Assembly (NCBI GenBank): GCA_964640385.1
Contig: CAZXFL010000005.1
Coordinates: forward strand, 1 to 64,000
Length of the DNA stretch: 64,000 nt
Direction of reading: 5' to 3'
From: JBBDIK01 sp964640385
Lineage (GTDB): Bacteria; Actinomycetota; UBA4738; JBBDHU01
The position numbers and the translations under genes are program-made. The number at the start of each line of letters is the position of its first letter. The first letter of the stretch is position 1. Below the pieces are notes generated by a model. It was not told the origin of the DNA and ran no database searches. It saw nothing but the letters and a program-made list of their open reading frames with translations. Of this stretch, positions 9,127 to 17,677 are shown piece by piece.

Positions 9127-9591
9127 ATGGCTTCCGAATCACCGTTCGACGAACTCGATCTCGCCATCCTCGAGCAACTCCAGGGGGACGGCCGCATGCC
9201 GTTCACGACGATCGCCGCCGAACTCGGGGTCTCAGATGCGACGGTTCGGGCTCGCGTGAACCGGCTCACGCGAAGCGGGATGGTCAAGTTCGTCGTAGAC
9301 GTCGACGCCGGCAACTTCGGGCTCGTCGAGGTCTACGTCGGCTTGCAGGTGCAGGGTCCGGCGATCGACCGAGCGTTGGAGGCGATCGCCGCGATCCCGG
9401 AGGTGCCGTTCGCGGCGGAGTGCAGCGGGCTGTTCGACATCCTGTGCGAGGTCATCTGCCGTAGCAACGACGACCTCCTCGAACTCCTGCGCGCGATCCG
9501 CAAGATCCCGGGCGTGACGCGCGTAGAAACCCTGACCGTCCTGAAGATCCGCAAGGACACGTGGCGGTACGCCGCCTTGGCGAAGAGCTAG
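9127..9591 (+). CDS. Lrp/AsnC family transcriptional regulator
   Basis: The 154-residue protein has an N-terminal winged-helix HTH (DLAILEQLQGDGRMPFTTIA, then ELGVSDATVRARVNRL) and a C-terminal RAM/ACT-like ligand domain (VEVYVGLQVQG...IPEVPFAAECSGLFDILCEV...IPGVTRVETLTVL). Family length is typical. These regulators form octamers and respond to amino acids or other small molecules. The start is fixed by the HTH and the leaderless -10 box. It is divergent from the metallophosphoesterase, with 133 bases between starts, so it may regulate that gene as well as itself. Confidence 0.9.
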   Translation: MASESPFDELDLAILEQLQGDGRMPFTTIAAELGVSDATVRARVNRLTRSGMVKFVVDVDAGNFGLVEVYVGLQVQGPAIDRALEAIAAIPEVPFAAECSGLFDILCEVICRSNDDLLELLRAIRKIPGVTRVETLTVLKIRKDTWRYAALAKS

Positions 9592-9617
9592 ACGGACGGT
9601 GCGGATAGGCTGGGTCC

Positions 9618-10520
9618 GTGACGCACCGATTGCTGCTCGACGTCTCAAGCCTGATGTACCGGGCGTTCTTCGCGATGGGGGACACGGTCGCCGCGCCGGA
9701 CGGACGACCTGTCGGCGCCGTGCACGGCTACCTGGACATGGTGGCGCGGCTCGTCCGCAAACGAAGGCCCGACGAGGTCGTCCACTGCTACGACCACGAG
9801 TGGCGCCCGATGGCCCGCACCGACATGTACGCCGGATACAAGGCGGACCGCCCGCCCGAACCAGCCGAGCTCTCCGCCCAGTTCGAGATGCTTCGAACGG
9901 TGCTCGACCTGGCCGGCGCCGAGCAGGCGCAAACTCCCGGATGGGAGGCTGAGGACGCCATGGGCGCGCTGTGCGCCGAAGCCGGAGCGCACGACCGCAT
10001 CGAGATGGTCAGCGGCGACCGCGATCTCATCCAGCTCGTGCGCGACCCCGTCGTCAAGCTGCTCTACACGCTGCGAGGCGTGAGCGAACTGGCCGAGTTC
10101 GACGAGGCCGCGGTGGTGGAGAAATACGGCGTCGCTCCGCAGCGCTACGCGGAGTTCGCCATCCTGCGGGGCGACCCGAGCGACGGACTCCCCGGCGTCA
10201 AGGGGGTCGGTGAGAAGACCGCGCTCGCGTTGGTGACGGCGTACGGCTCGCTGGACGCACTGGCCTCTGATGCGGCGCGCGACGAGCCGGTCACGCCCGG
10301 GCCGCTCCGAGCCAAGCCGGCGATCCGAGTCAAGGTCCGCGACTCGCTCGACTACATCGCGACGATGCGGCGGCTCGTTCCGGTGAACGCCGACGCGGCC
10401 CTCGACCGCTGGACCGGCGAACGTGACGACGAAACCCTGCAGATGGCGTGCGACGACCTCGGCCTGCGCGGCCCCATCCAACGGCTCACGGCTACCCGGG
10501 CACAGGGCACCGGTCCCTGA
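9618..10520 (+). CDS. stand-alone 5'-3' exonuclease/flap nuclease (PolA N-domain-like)
   Basis: The 300-residue protein matches the 5'-nuclease domain of DNA polymerase I without the polymerase. It starts LLLDVSSLMYRAFFAM, has VVHCYDH and WEAEDAMGALCAEA for metal-binding acids, EMVSGDRDLIQLV, and a helix-hairpin-helix region GLPGVKGVGEKTALALV. It should cut 5' flaps and RNA primers. GTG 9618 is leaderless: TAGGCT at 9606-9611 ends 6 bases upstream. The separate small form is common in actinobacteria beside a full PolA elsewhere. Confidence 0.9.
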   Translation: MTHRLLLDVSSLMYRAFFAMGDTVAAPDGRPVGAVHGYLDMVARLVRKRRPDEVVHCYDHEWRPMARTDMYAGYKADRPPEPAELSAQFEMLRTVLDLAGAEQAQTPGWEAEDAMGALCAEAGAHDRIEMVSGDRDLIQLVRDPVVKLLYTLRGVSELAEFDEAAVVEKYGVAPQRYAEFAILRGDPSDGLPGVKGVGEKTALALVTAYGSLDALASDAARDEPVTPGPLRAKPAIRVKVRDSLDYIATMRRLVPVNADAALDRWTGERDDETLQMACDDLGLRGPIQRLTATRAQGTGP

Positions 10521-10524
10521 CCCG

Positions 10525-10530
10525 TAGACT
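10525..10530 (+). promoter_or_regulatory. leaderless -10 box TAGACT
   Basis: TAGACT ends exactly 6 bases before GTG 10537 and no Shine-Dalgarno is present, so the transcript should begin at or next to the start codon. The same spacing recurs at 9618, 13312 and 18726. Confidence 0.55.
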
Positions 10531-10536
10531 CGCGAC

Positions 10537-10725
10537 GTGCGGATGTTCTCGACCGGGCTCGGAGTCCTTCTGCTGATCCTCGGGGGTATTTGGATCTTCC
10601 AGGGGATCGGCGCCCTGAGGGGAAGCTTCATGACGGGCAGTCCCTTCTGGGCTTGGGTGGGTGTGGCCTGCGTCCTGGCCGGCATCGCCACGCTGGCGAT
10701 CGCACGACGCCGTTCCAGACGATAG
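10537..10725 (+). CDS. small two-helix membrane protein
   Basis: This 62-residue protein has two hydrophobic helices (GLGVLLLILGGIWIFQGIGAL and FWAWVGVACVLAGIATLAIA) around a short loop GSFMTGS and ends in a basic tail RRRSRR. The GIWIFQG...GSFMTGSPFW pattern recurs in small actinobacterial membrane proteins of unknown role. The leaderless -10 box fixes the GTG start. Confidence 0.75.
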   Translation: MRMFSTGLGVLLLILGGIWIFQGIGALRGSFMTGSPFWAWVGVACVLAGIATLAIARRRSRR

Positions 10726-10835
10726 CGGCGCGCTCCCGCGAGGACCGTCCCTGGACGAACGGGCTCGACAGGGCCTGGCCGGTTCCCTAGATTCTTCCCG
10801 ACGGTGCCTCGACCGGGGGCCATTGGGGGGAAGCC

Positions 10836-11360
10836 ATGCCGATAGGGCTCGTGATCGTGTTCCGCATCATCCACATCGTGGCCGGCGCCGCATGGGTGGG
10901 CTCGCTGTTCCTGTTCGTCTTCTTCATCGAGCCGGCGTCGCGCGCGATCGGACCCGAGGCCGCCCCCTTCATGAAGGAACTGATCGGCAAGCGCCAACTC
11001 GTCCGGGTGATCCTGTGGCTCGGCACCGTGACCATCGTCGCGGGCGCCGTCCTGTACTGGAATCTCTTGGATGGATTCGGCTCGCTCTCGAACCTGCTCG
11101 GGACTCCTCTCGGCCAGGGCTTGACCCTCGGGGGCCTCGCGGCCATCGCGGCGTTCTTCGTGGGGATGTTCGGCACCCGACCCAACGTGGCGCGCCTGAT
11201 GGCGGCAGGCCATAAGGCCGCCGAGTCCGACGGGCCACCACCGCCCGAGTTGCTCGCCGAAATCGAGGCGACGCAGAACCGTCTCCGGATGTACGCGAGG
11301 ACGGGCCTGGGCCTACTGACGTTCGCCGTCATCGCGATGGCTGCGGCGCGCTACCTCTAA
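10836..11360 (+). CDS. DUF2269/CopD-like integral membrane protein
   Basis: The 174-residue protein has four membrane helices. The first carries RIIHIVAGAAWVGSLFL, resembling the His-containing first helix of CopD/DUF2269-type proteins. There is a cytosolic acidic/Pro-rich loop (SDGPPPPELLAEIE) before the last helix. ATG 10836 follows GGGGGGAAG; a TAGATT box about 45 bases upstream suggests an ordinary leader. A copper- or haem-related role is known for some relatives but cannot be claimed here. Confidence 0.7.
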   Translation: MPIGLVIVFRIIHIVAGAAWVGSLFLFVFFIEPASRAIGPEAAPFMKELIGKRQLVRVILWLGTVTIVAGAVLYWNLLDGFGSLSNLLGTPLGQGLTLGGLAAIAAFFVGMFGTRPNVARLMAAGHKAAESDGPPPPELLAEIEATQNRLRMYARTGLGLLTFAVIAMAAARYL

Positions 11361-11393
11361 CCGGTTGTCGGACGGTCGAGGCGAGCACACGAA

Positions 11394-11408
11394 CGGTCGT
11401 CGCGACCG
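11394..11408. terminator. small hairpin between convergent genes
   Basis: CGGTCG-TCG-CGACCG forms a 6-bp stem between the ends of two convergent genes. There is no clear U-tract, so a terminator role is tentative. Confidence 0.3.
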
Positions 11409-11421
11409 ATCGTGAGGGAGG

Positions 11422-11985
11422 TTAGATCCCCGAGCCTGCGCTGGAGGCCTCCTCAGCGGCCTGGGAAGCCTGGTCGCTGAGTTTCTTGGAGGCCTTCTCG
11501 AGCTCCTTATAGGCGTCCGGACCGCTCGCCGCGGCGACGTCGGTCCCGAGGCTCTCCGCGTAATCTCCGGTCGCACCGCAGACCTTGAACGCGGTGGTCA
11601 CGCCCTTGACGGCTTGTTCGCCGGCCCCTCCGGGCAGGCTGGAGAGCCCATCCGCGGCCGCGAGTCCGTCCGTCGAAGCCTGGTGAAGTTGATCCGCTGC
11701 AGCCGTGAGTTCGGTCCCGACGGCTTGGGCCGCAGCCAGGTCGTCGGCCTTGATCGCCTTGAGCAGCTGCTGCGTTAGGGCCCCGATCTTGCCGGCCGCC
11801 TCCGAGCACATCGCTCCCGCGGCCGAGAGCTTGGCGCCGGCGTCCTTCACCGCACCCGGGTCGATGTTCGCGATGTCTCCGACGTCGGGCACGTCGGAGG
11901 ACGTTGATGGCGTGGAGGTGCAGGCGCTGAGCGCCATCACGGCAACGATCGCGACGGCGGTCAAGGATCGGGTCCAGATCTTCAT
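11422..11985 (-). CDS. Ala-rich helical lipoprotein, unknown function
   Basis: From ATG 11985 (AAGGAG nine bases upstream) the 187-residue product has a lipoprotein signal with lipobox ALSAC. Beyond it is an almost entirely helical Ala/Lys/Glu-rich body ending ASQAAEEASSAGSGI. A pair of cysteines (AMCSEAA and FKVCGAT) may form a disulfide. The composition fits an extended helical bundle on the outer face of the membrane. No family was recognised. Confidence 0.75.
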   Translation of the reverse strand: MKIWTRSLTAVAIVAVMALSACTSTPSTSSDVPDVGDIANIDPGAVKDAGAKLSAAGAMCSEAAGKIGALTQQLLKAIKADDLAAAQAVGTELTAAADQLHQASTDGLAAADGLSSLPGGAGEQAVKGVTTAFKVCGATGDYAESLGTDVAAASGPDAYKELEKASKKLSDQASQAAEEASSAGSGI

Positions 11986-12106
11986 TCGAGCGGGCTCCTT
12001 CGGATCGGATGAGCAGGTAAGGAGGAACCCTAGCACGGTGGCCTTCCCGGCCGGATGGCGGCTCGAAGGGCGGTTCGCCTGGCTCACACGTGGCATCATC
12101 CGAGCC

Positions 12107-12571
12107 ATGGCCGGCCCCGATCCAACCCGCCTCGCGCTCTGGGGGATCGCAGGACTGGTTCTCGTCGGGGTGGCGGGGTTCCTGATCTTGCGGCAGCTCT
12201 CGCCCGAGCGCCAGGTCAAGGCGCGGGTCCAGGAACAGGTCGAACTCTGGAACGCCAGCGACCTGGCCGATCTGCACGAGACCCTGTCGCCGGCCGCAGG
12301 CGCGGCGTGTCCGGTCGAGACACTTTCCGGCCTCGTTGACCGTCTCCGCAAGACCGTTCTCGCCATCCCGGAGGTCGAGATCGATGATCTCCAGGTCACG
12401 GTCGAGGGAGGCCGGGCGCTCGTTACCGGCGAGGTGGTGGCCGGCGGCCAGAGCGTCTACAGCATCACCGACTCCGATCCCCTCGTGTACGCGCACTCCG
12501 GCGATGACTGGTTCCTGGACTCGAGCCAGGCGGCGTTGGACGTGTGCTCGGGCACCACCGAGGTCGGCTGA
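12107..12571 (+). CDS. membrane-anchored protein with NTF2-like outer domain
   Basis: The 154-residue product has one membrane helix (LALWGIAGLVLVGVAGFLIL) and an outer domain. The pattern RVQEQVELWNASDLADLHETLSP followed by beta strands (DLQVTVEGGRALVTGEV, then DWFLDSS) resembles cone-shaped NTF2/SnoaL-like domains used as extracytoplasmic modules. Two cysteines could form a disulfide. The ATG at 12107 is the first good start ahead of the helix. It is divergent from the lipoprotein at 11422. Role unknown. Confidence 0.68.
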   Translation: MAGPDPTRLALWGIAGLVLVGVAGFLILRQLSPERQVKARVQEQVELWNASDLADLHETLSPAAGAACPVETLSGLVDRLRKTVLAIPEVEIDDLQVTVEGGRALVTGEVVAGGQSVYSITDSDPLVYAHSGDDWFLDSSQAALDVCSGTTEVG

Positions 12572-12616
12572 CGGGCTCCCGCGGGCCGCTGGCCTGCGGT
12601 CGCCCCATCGGCTATC

Positions 12617-13267
12617 GTGAGGCAGGTTGCCGACGGTCAATCATCGGAATCCTTTCCACGCGACACCCGGAGGGCAACCACGGATACCAGTGATCACGAT
12701 CGAACCGGGGACGGATCCGGCGCATCGGCGGCGCCCATCACCGGCCTGTCCGTCACCGACATCCTCGAGAAAACGATGAGCTCCGGCGAACGGATCCTTA
12801 CGTTCGCCTCATGCGAACGGCAGACCGGGGAGGCGGCCTTCGAAGAGGTCGCCGTCGTGCTGACCAACGACCGGATGATGATCATCGGTCCGTCGGACGA
12901 GAACTTCCAGCTCGAGGCCATGGCCGAGCGAACGTCGTGCAAGGTCATCAACAGCAAGAGCCGTGAGGACGGTTCGACGCTCGCAGCATTCAAGCTGGGC
13001 AAGGACAAGGCCCTGCTGTTCTTCCCGCTCTCGTGGAGGACCGAGGCCGCGGCCATCATCGAGGGCATCCGATCCGGGAAGGTCGCGGAGCCATCGCCCG
13101 AACCGCCGAAGGCGCCGGAGACGCCGGCAGAACTCGAGGCCCTGCCGTCCGCCGAGGTGATCGAGCAGAAGGCGAAGATGGCGCCCGCCGTCGACTCTTT
13201 CGAGCTCACGCAGGAGTTCGCGGGGCTCTTCGCGGACTTCGGGGACGAGGAGCAGGAAGAGGAGTAG
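12617..13267 (+). CDS. cytosolic protein with PH/GRAM-like core, unknown function
   Basis: The central part (SSGERILTFASCERQTGEA, then VAVVLTNDRMMII, FKLGKDKALLFFPLSW, TEAAAIIEGI) reads as a small beta-barrel closed by a helix, like bacterial PH or GRAM domains. It is followed by a Pro/Glu-rich tail ending DEEQEEE. There is no signal or membrane segment. The start is uncertain: GTG 12617 gives 216 residues, while ATG 12777 would begin just before the folded core. The domain call is inferred from strand pattern only. Confidence 0.6.
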   Translation: MRQVADGQSSESFPRDTRRATTDTSDHDRTGDGSGASAAPITGLSVTDILEKTMSSGERILTFASCERQTGEAAFEEVAVVLTNDRMMIIGPSDENFQLEAMAERTSCKVINSKSREDGSTLAAFKLGKDKALLFFPLSWRTEAAAIIEGIRSGKVAEPSPEPPKAPETPAELEALPSAEVIEQKAKMAPAVDSFELTQEFAGLFADFGDEEQEEE

Positions 13268-13311
13268 GCGTCCCGCGTCCCCGCGTTTCCGGCGCGCCCT
13301 AGACTGCTGCC

Positions 13312-14208
13312 GTGACACGGTCCCTGAGCGTCGGTATCCAGCTCCCGGAAGTCGAGAGGGACGTCCGCTGGCCCGAGTACGTCGTGCTGGCCCGGGCGGC
13401 CGAAACCGCGGGCTTCGAGTCTGTCTGGGTCGGCGACCACTACCTCTACCGGGGGGACGAGCAGCCCGAGCGCGGCCAGTGGGAGGCTTGGACGCTCCTG
13501 GCCGGGCTCGCGGCCGTTACCAGGCGCGTCCGTCTCGGACCGCTGGTTGCGTGCGCCGGGTTCCACAACCCCGGCGTCCTCGCGAAGATGGCCGCGACCG
13601 TCGACGAGATCAGCGGTGGACGCTTGGTGTTCGGCGTCGGCGCCGGCTGGAACAGACCGGACTTCGGTGCGTTCGGGATCCCCTACGACCACCGCGTCGC
13701 GCGGTTCGAGGAATCGTTCACCATCCTCCGGCAGATGCTCGCCGGTGAGCGAGTCACCCTGGACGGCACGTACTGGCAGGCTGACGAATTGGTCCTGCTC
13801 CCGAAGCCCGCGCGGCGGACCCCGCTGATGGTCGGTAGCAACGGCGAACGCATGCTCTCGATCGCGCTGCCGCACGTGGACGCGTGGAACACGTGGTACG
13901 ACGATTACGGCAACACGCCCGAGGGGTTCGCGGCGTTGAACGCTCGCATCACCGACGCCGCCGAACGCGCCGGCCGGGATCCTGCGGACATCGCGCGCAG
14001 CGCGTGCGTCTTCGTCACCCTCGACGGCGCGACCAACGACCGGCCCTACGACAAGCCCGTCGCGGCGGTGACCGGATCGATGGATGACATCGCCGGACAC
14101 CTCTCGGCGCTCGCCGACGCCGGCGCCGGCGAGGCGATCATCGTCGTGAGCCCGATCACCGAAGCTACGATCGGCGGGTTGGGAGAAGTGCTCGAACTGT
14201 TGGGGTAG
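13312..14208 (+). CDS. LLM-class F420-dependent oxidoreductase
   Basis: The 298-residue protein matches luciferase-like monooxygenase-fold F420 enzymes: RAAETAGFESVWVGDHYLY, RVRLGPLVACAGFHNPGVLA, and GRLVFGVGAGWNRPDF. These use reduced cofactor F420, or FMN in close relatives, for hydride transfer. The family is greatly expanded in actinobacteria and substrates are rarely known. GTG 13312 is leaderless, with TAGACT at 13300-13305 ending 6 bases upstream. The preceding gene ends 44 bases away, so it has its own promoter. Confidence 0.9.
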   Translation: MTRSLSVGIQLPEVERDVRWPEYVVLARAAETAGFESVWVGDHYLYRGDEQPERGQWEAWTLLAGLAAVTRRVRLGPLVACAGFHNPGVLAKMAATVDEISGGRLVFGVGAGWNRPDFGAFGIPYDHRVARFEESFTILRQMLAGERVTLDGTYWQADELVLLPKPARRTPLMVGSNGERMLSIALPHVDAWNTWYDDYGNTPEGFAALNARITDAAERAGRDPADIARSACVFVTLDGATNDRPYDKPVAAVTGSMDDIAGHLSALADAGAGEAIIVVSPITEATIGGLGEVLELLG

Positions 14209-14306
14209 GCACGGCACCGACGCCCGCTCCGTGCCTGGGTCCTCGATTCCCCGCCGGACCTGGGGTACCCTTCTCAACCCGAGCCACGCTCGGCCGATAC
14301 CCACTC

Positions 14307-15175
14307 ATGATGAAACGAACGCTTCCCCGAGCCGTTCTCGCCGTGTTCGCAGCGGTGTTGCTACTGACCGCCGCCACCGCGTCGGCGCACGAGGACGCCA
14401 CGTCCGATCCGGCGAACGACGGCGTCGACGGTTACCCCGACATCGTCGAGACCGCCGTCGGCCACACCGAGGGCGGGCGCCTCAAGCACACGGTCGAAGC
14501 CGACGTCGCCTTCGCAACGCCGAACGCGCCGTGCCTCAGCATCCGAGCGACCTATCCCGGAGAATTGGACTACTACGTCTGCGGAGACGGGAAGGTCCAC
14601 CGCGTGTCCAACGACAACGTCGTCGGAACGGCCGGGGTGACCCGGCCGAACAACCGGACGGTCATGTACGCGTTCCCGAGGAAGGCGATCGGCGCATCGA
14701 GCGCCTACCGCTGGCGAGCCGAATCCCGGGCCCCCGAGTGCTCGCACGATCGCTGCGACGTCTCGCCCGACACCTTCGCGCTGCACGAACAGGAGGTCAC
14801 CTACCAGGAGTGGGCGGTCAAGTTCATGGCGGAGATGAACGCCAAGGATTGCCAGTCGAACCGGATCGCTATCGCCGCGTGGGAGGCCAACGAGGGAACC
14901 CAGGCGGTGTTCAACCCGCTGGCGACCACGTACGACATGCCGGGCGCGACCAAGTTCAATACGACCGGGGTTCGCAACTACCTGTCGATGGCGCAAGGCC
15001 TGAACGCGGTTCGGCTCACGATCGAGCGGGGGTGGAGCGCGTACGGGTACGGCCTGATCATCAAGCGGCTGCGCAATTGCGCGCCGGCGTTGCGAACGGC
15101 GCAGGCCATCCGCGCCTCCTCATGGTGCGAAGGGTGCACGGGCGGCAAGTACGTGACCGGGCTGATCGACTCGGT
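14307..15175 (+). CDS. secreted protein with phage-type peptidoglycan-associated C-domain, cut by assembly gap
   Basis: The first 289 codons are present; the rest is lost in the N run. A signal peptide (VLAVFAAVLLLTAATASA) is followed by a beta-rich region and then a second domain. That domain carries NRIAIAAWEANEGTQAVFNP, then LATTYDMPGATKFNTTGVRN and YLSMAQGLNAVRLTI. This 'NPLATT...FN..GV.NY.S...G' block recurs in phage and actinobacterial secreted proteins linked to wall-degrading modules. The exact enzyme class is not visible because the C-terminus is missing. Confidence 0.68.
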
Positions 15176-15275
15176 NNNNNNNNNNNNNNNNNNNNNNNNN
15201 NNNNNNNNNNNNNNNNNNNNNNNNNNNNNNNNNNNNNNNNNNNNNNNNNNNNNNNNNNNNNNNNNNNNNNNNNNN
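15176..15275. other. assembly gap (100 N)
   Basis: A fixed run of 100 unknown bases interrupts the 3' end of the preceding gene. Unlike the second gap, the flanks share no overlap, so sequence is really missing and the size is arbitrary. Confidence 0.98.
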
Positions 15276-16439
15276 CTACTGCGCGGGAACCTGCTTCTTC
15301 GGGTCCATGAACGGCACGGCCGCCGTGACGCCGTCGAGCGTCCCTTCCGAACTCTCGACCTGCAGCGCGTTGCCCGGCTCGGCAAGCTCGATCGGCACCC
15401 ACACGTAGCCGATGTTCTTCTCCAGCCGGGGCGAGTAGGTGGCCGAGGTGACGTGGCCGATCTGCGAGCCGCCGGAGAGCGCGGGCCAGTAGTCGACGGG
15501 CCAACGTTCGAGCGGCGATCCGCTGAGTTCGATCCCCACCATCTTGCGCTGCACACCCTCCACACGGATCCGCTCCAGCGCCTCCTTGCCGATGTAGTCG
15601 GCCTCCTGCTCCTCGACCAGACGCTCGAGACCCATGAACTGGAACGCGTTGTTCGTGATATCCATGTCGGCGCCGTAGTCGAAGATGCCGGCCTCGATCC
15701 GGCGGATGTCGCTGGAGGCGATCACACGGATGTCGTGCGGCTCGCCGGCCGCCAAGATCGCGTTCCACAGGTCATCGCCGCGGGCCGGGTCCTGGAGGTA
15801 GATCTCGTAGCCGACAACAGCCGTCCAACCGGTTCGGCTGATGACGACCGGGATGCCGTCGAGTTCGGCCTCGGCACACCAGTAGTACTTGATGTCGAGC
15901 ACCCAGTCGCCGAACAGAGCCTGCATGACCTCCTTGGCCTTCGGCCCCTGGACCTGTACGGGGTAGACCTCGGGGTGCGTGACCTTCACGTCCAGGCCGG
16001 AGTTGATCGCGACACCCATCGCGTACAGCCCCGCGTCGGAGTCCGAGAGTGCCATCCACCATCGGTCCTCAGCCACACGCAGGAGGACGGGGTCGTTCAC
16101 GATACCGCCGTCGGGGGCAGTCACGATCATGTACTTGGCCTGCATCACGTCACACTTCGTCAGATCACGGCACGTGAGCATGTTCGTGAACGCGGTCGCA
16201 TCCGGTCCGCTGATCTCGACGATGCGCTCCACGCCGACGTCCCACAGCGTGACGTCGTTGATGAGCGCCCGGTACTCGGTCTCGGGATCGTCGTAGGTGT
16301 TCGGATGCAGCATGTGGTTGTAGATGTCGTACGCGCTGCACCCGGCACGCAGGGTCGCCTCGAAGAACGGCGACTTCTTGTACCAGGGTCCGAAGTAGAT
16401 GGTGCTGCTCTCGGGGATGGTCGTCATCTGGTCCGTCAT
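15276..16439 (-). CDS. DmdA-like / GcvT-fold methyltransferase (dimethylsulfoniopropionate-demethylase family)
   Basis: The 387-residue protein is complete; its stop abuts the gap. It has the aminomethyltransferase fold with features of the DmdA branch: AGCSAYDIYNHMLHP, WDVGVERIVEISGPDA, CRDLTKCDVMQAKYM, GIVNDPVLLRVAEDRWW and ISRTGWTAVVGYEIYLQ. Enzymes of this group pass a methyl group to tetrahydrofolate. DmdA proper demethylates DMSP, while sister enzymes act on glycine-cleavage intermediates or methylated aromatics. The N-terminus agrees better with DmdA-like proteins than with GcvT; substrate remains open. Confidence 0.78.
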   Translation of the reverse strand: MTDQMTTIPESSTIYFGPWYKKSPFFEATLRAGCSAYDIYNHMLHPNTYDDPETEYRALINDVTLWDVGVERIVEISGPDATAFTNMLTCRDLTKCDVMQAKYMIVTAPDGGIVNDPVLLRVAEDRWWMALSDSDAGLYAMGVAINSGLDVKVTHPEVYPVQVQGPKAKEVMQALFGDWVLDIKYYWCAEAELDGIPVVISRTGWTAVVGYEIYLQDPARGDDLWNAILAAGEPHDIRVIASSDIRRIEAGIFDYGADMDITNNAFQFMGLERLVEEQEADYIGKEALERIRVEGVQRKMVGIELSGSPLERWPVDYWPALSGGSQIGHVTSATYSPRLEKNIGYVWVPIELAEPGNALQVESSEGTLDGVTAAVPFMDPKKQVPAQ

Positions 16440-16459
16440 CGGTTGGTCTCCCTCTCCCT

Positions 16460-17584
16460 CTACGATCCGTCGGCCAGGATATCCGTGAACTCACGGAACA
16501 GCTCGGTCGGCACGTGCTGCTCCGGCCCCGTCAGGTTCATCAGGATGACGATAGTCGAGTTGGTCTCTGGGTCGCTCATGACGAGGGCTTCGAACCCGAG
16601 GCCCTCGCCGGTGTGGCCCCACCATCCGTCGATCTCGCCGATGCCCATCGCGTAGCCGTCGTACTCGGGGTCGTCGGGTCCGGGGGCGTTCGCCCCGGCC
16701 AGCCTCTCCCTCTGGAGTTCCGGGGTGATCAACCTCCCATCCGCGAGTGCCTGGCCCCAGAGGTGCAGGTCATCCGCCGTCGACGCCACGCCGCCGGCGG
16801 GACCGAGCGCCGTCATGTTCACCGAGACCGGCTGCGGCGTCCCTTCCTCGTCGAGCTGGTAGCCGACCGGATGCGGCTCGGGAACGACGCCATCGGCGGG
16901 GTAGGACGTGTGCTCCATGCCGAGCGGCTCGAAGATGCGTGCTCGCAACTCCTCTCCTAGGCTGCGGCCGGTGACCTCCTCAACGATCATCCCGAGAAGG
17001 ATGGTGTTCGTGTTCGAGTACTCGAATCGGGCGCCGGGCCGGAAGTTAGAAGGTTGCTTCAACACCGGAGCAAGCAGTTCCTCGTCCGTCCAGCGGCGGT
17101 CCAGATCCTCGCCCAGCGCTTCGCCGAGCTCGGGACTCTTCGAGTAGTCGGCCAGGCCGCTCGTCATGTTGGCGAGCTGACGGACCGTGATCCGGTTGCC
17201 GTTCGGAACACCCACCACGAACTTCCCCACCAGGTCCCCGAGCGAGAGCTTCCCTCTACCAGCGAGCTGCAGGATGAGCGTGACGACCATCGACTTGGTG
17301 ACGCTGCGGATGGGGAAGATGTCGCCCGGCTCCATCGGCGCGCCAGTTGCCAGATCGGCCTCCCCGACGGTCGCCACCCACGAGTCCTCCGAGGTCCACA
17401 CCCCGGCCGCCGCACCCGGCACGTCGTTCGCTTCCATCGTCGCATCGAGGGCCGCCTGCAGCTGATCGGTCGGCAGCCCGGTCGCCGCCGCTCCCGGTGG
17501 CGCGCCACCCGAGCCGCTCGTGCAGGCCGCCAGGATGAACACGGCCGACAGGACGCCGACCACCACCCGTTCCGATCGACGCAC
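16460..17584 (-). CDS. serine hydrolase lipoprotein, beta-lactamase class C/DD-peptidase family
   Basis: GTG 17584 follows AGGGGAGGGGC and opens a lipoprotein signal with lipobox FILAAC, so this start is preferred to one 28 codons upstream. The 374-residue enzyme shows the catalytic set of the family: Ser-x-x-Lys in RSVTKS, Tyr-x-Asn in YSNTN, and a late His-Thr-Gly (WGHTGEGLG). It is anchored outside the membrane and probably acts on an ester or D-amino-acid peptide; true beta-lactamase activity is not implied. It is divergent from the lipoprotein at 17678. Confidence 0.86.
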   Translation of the reverse strand: MRRSERVVVGVLSAVFILAACTSGSGGAPPGAAATGLPTDQLQAALDATMEANDVPGAAAGVWTSEDSWVATVGEADLATGAPMEPGDIFPIRSVTKSMVVTLILQLAGRGKLSLGDLVGKFVVGVPNGNRITVRQLANMTSGLADYSKSPELGEALGEDLDRRWTDEELLAPVLKQPSNFRPGARFEYSNTNTILLGMIVEEVTGRSLGEELRARIFEPLGMEHTSYPADGVVPEPHPVGYQLDEEGTPQPVSVNMTALGPAGGVASTADDLHLWGQALADGRLITPELQRERLAGANAPGPDDPEYDGYAMGIGEIDGWWGHTGEGLGFEALVMSDPETNSTIVILMNLTGPEQHVPTELFREFTDILADGS

Positions 17585-17677
17585 GCCCCTCCCCTCCCTG
17601 GACCCGGTCACCGAGCCCTCTCCCAGCCGCTCGGCCGGGAGCAACCGTACCCGCTCACGTGCTAGCATCGCGCGGTC

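Noticed and set aside
15130..15320. Possible contig overlap at the first N gap, as found at the second
   Set aside because: The flanks share no common sequence, so real sequence is missing there.
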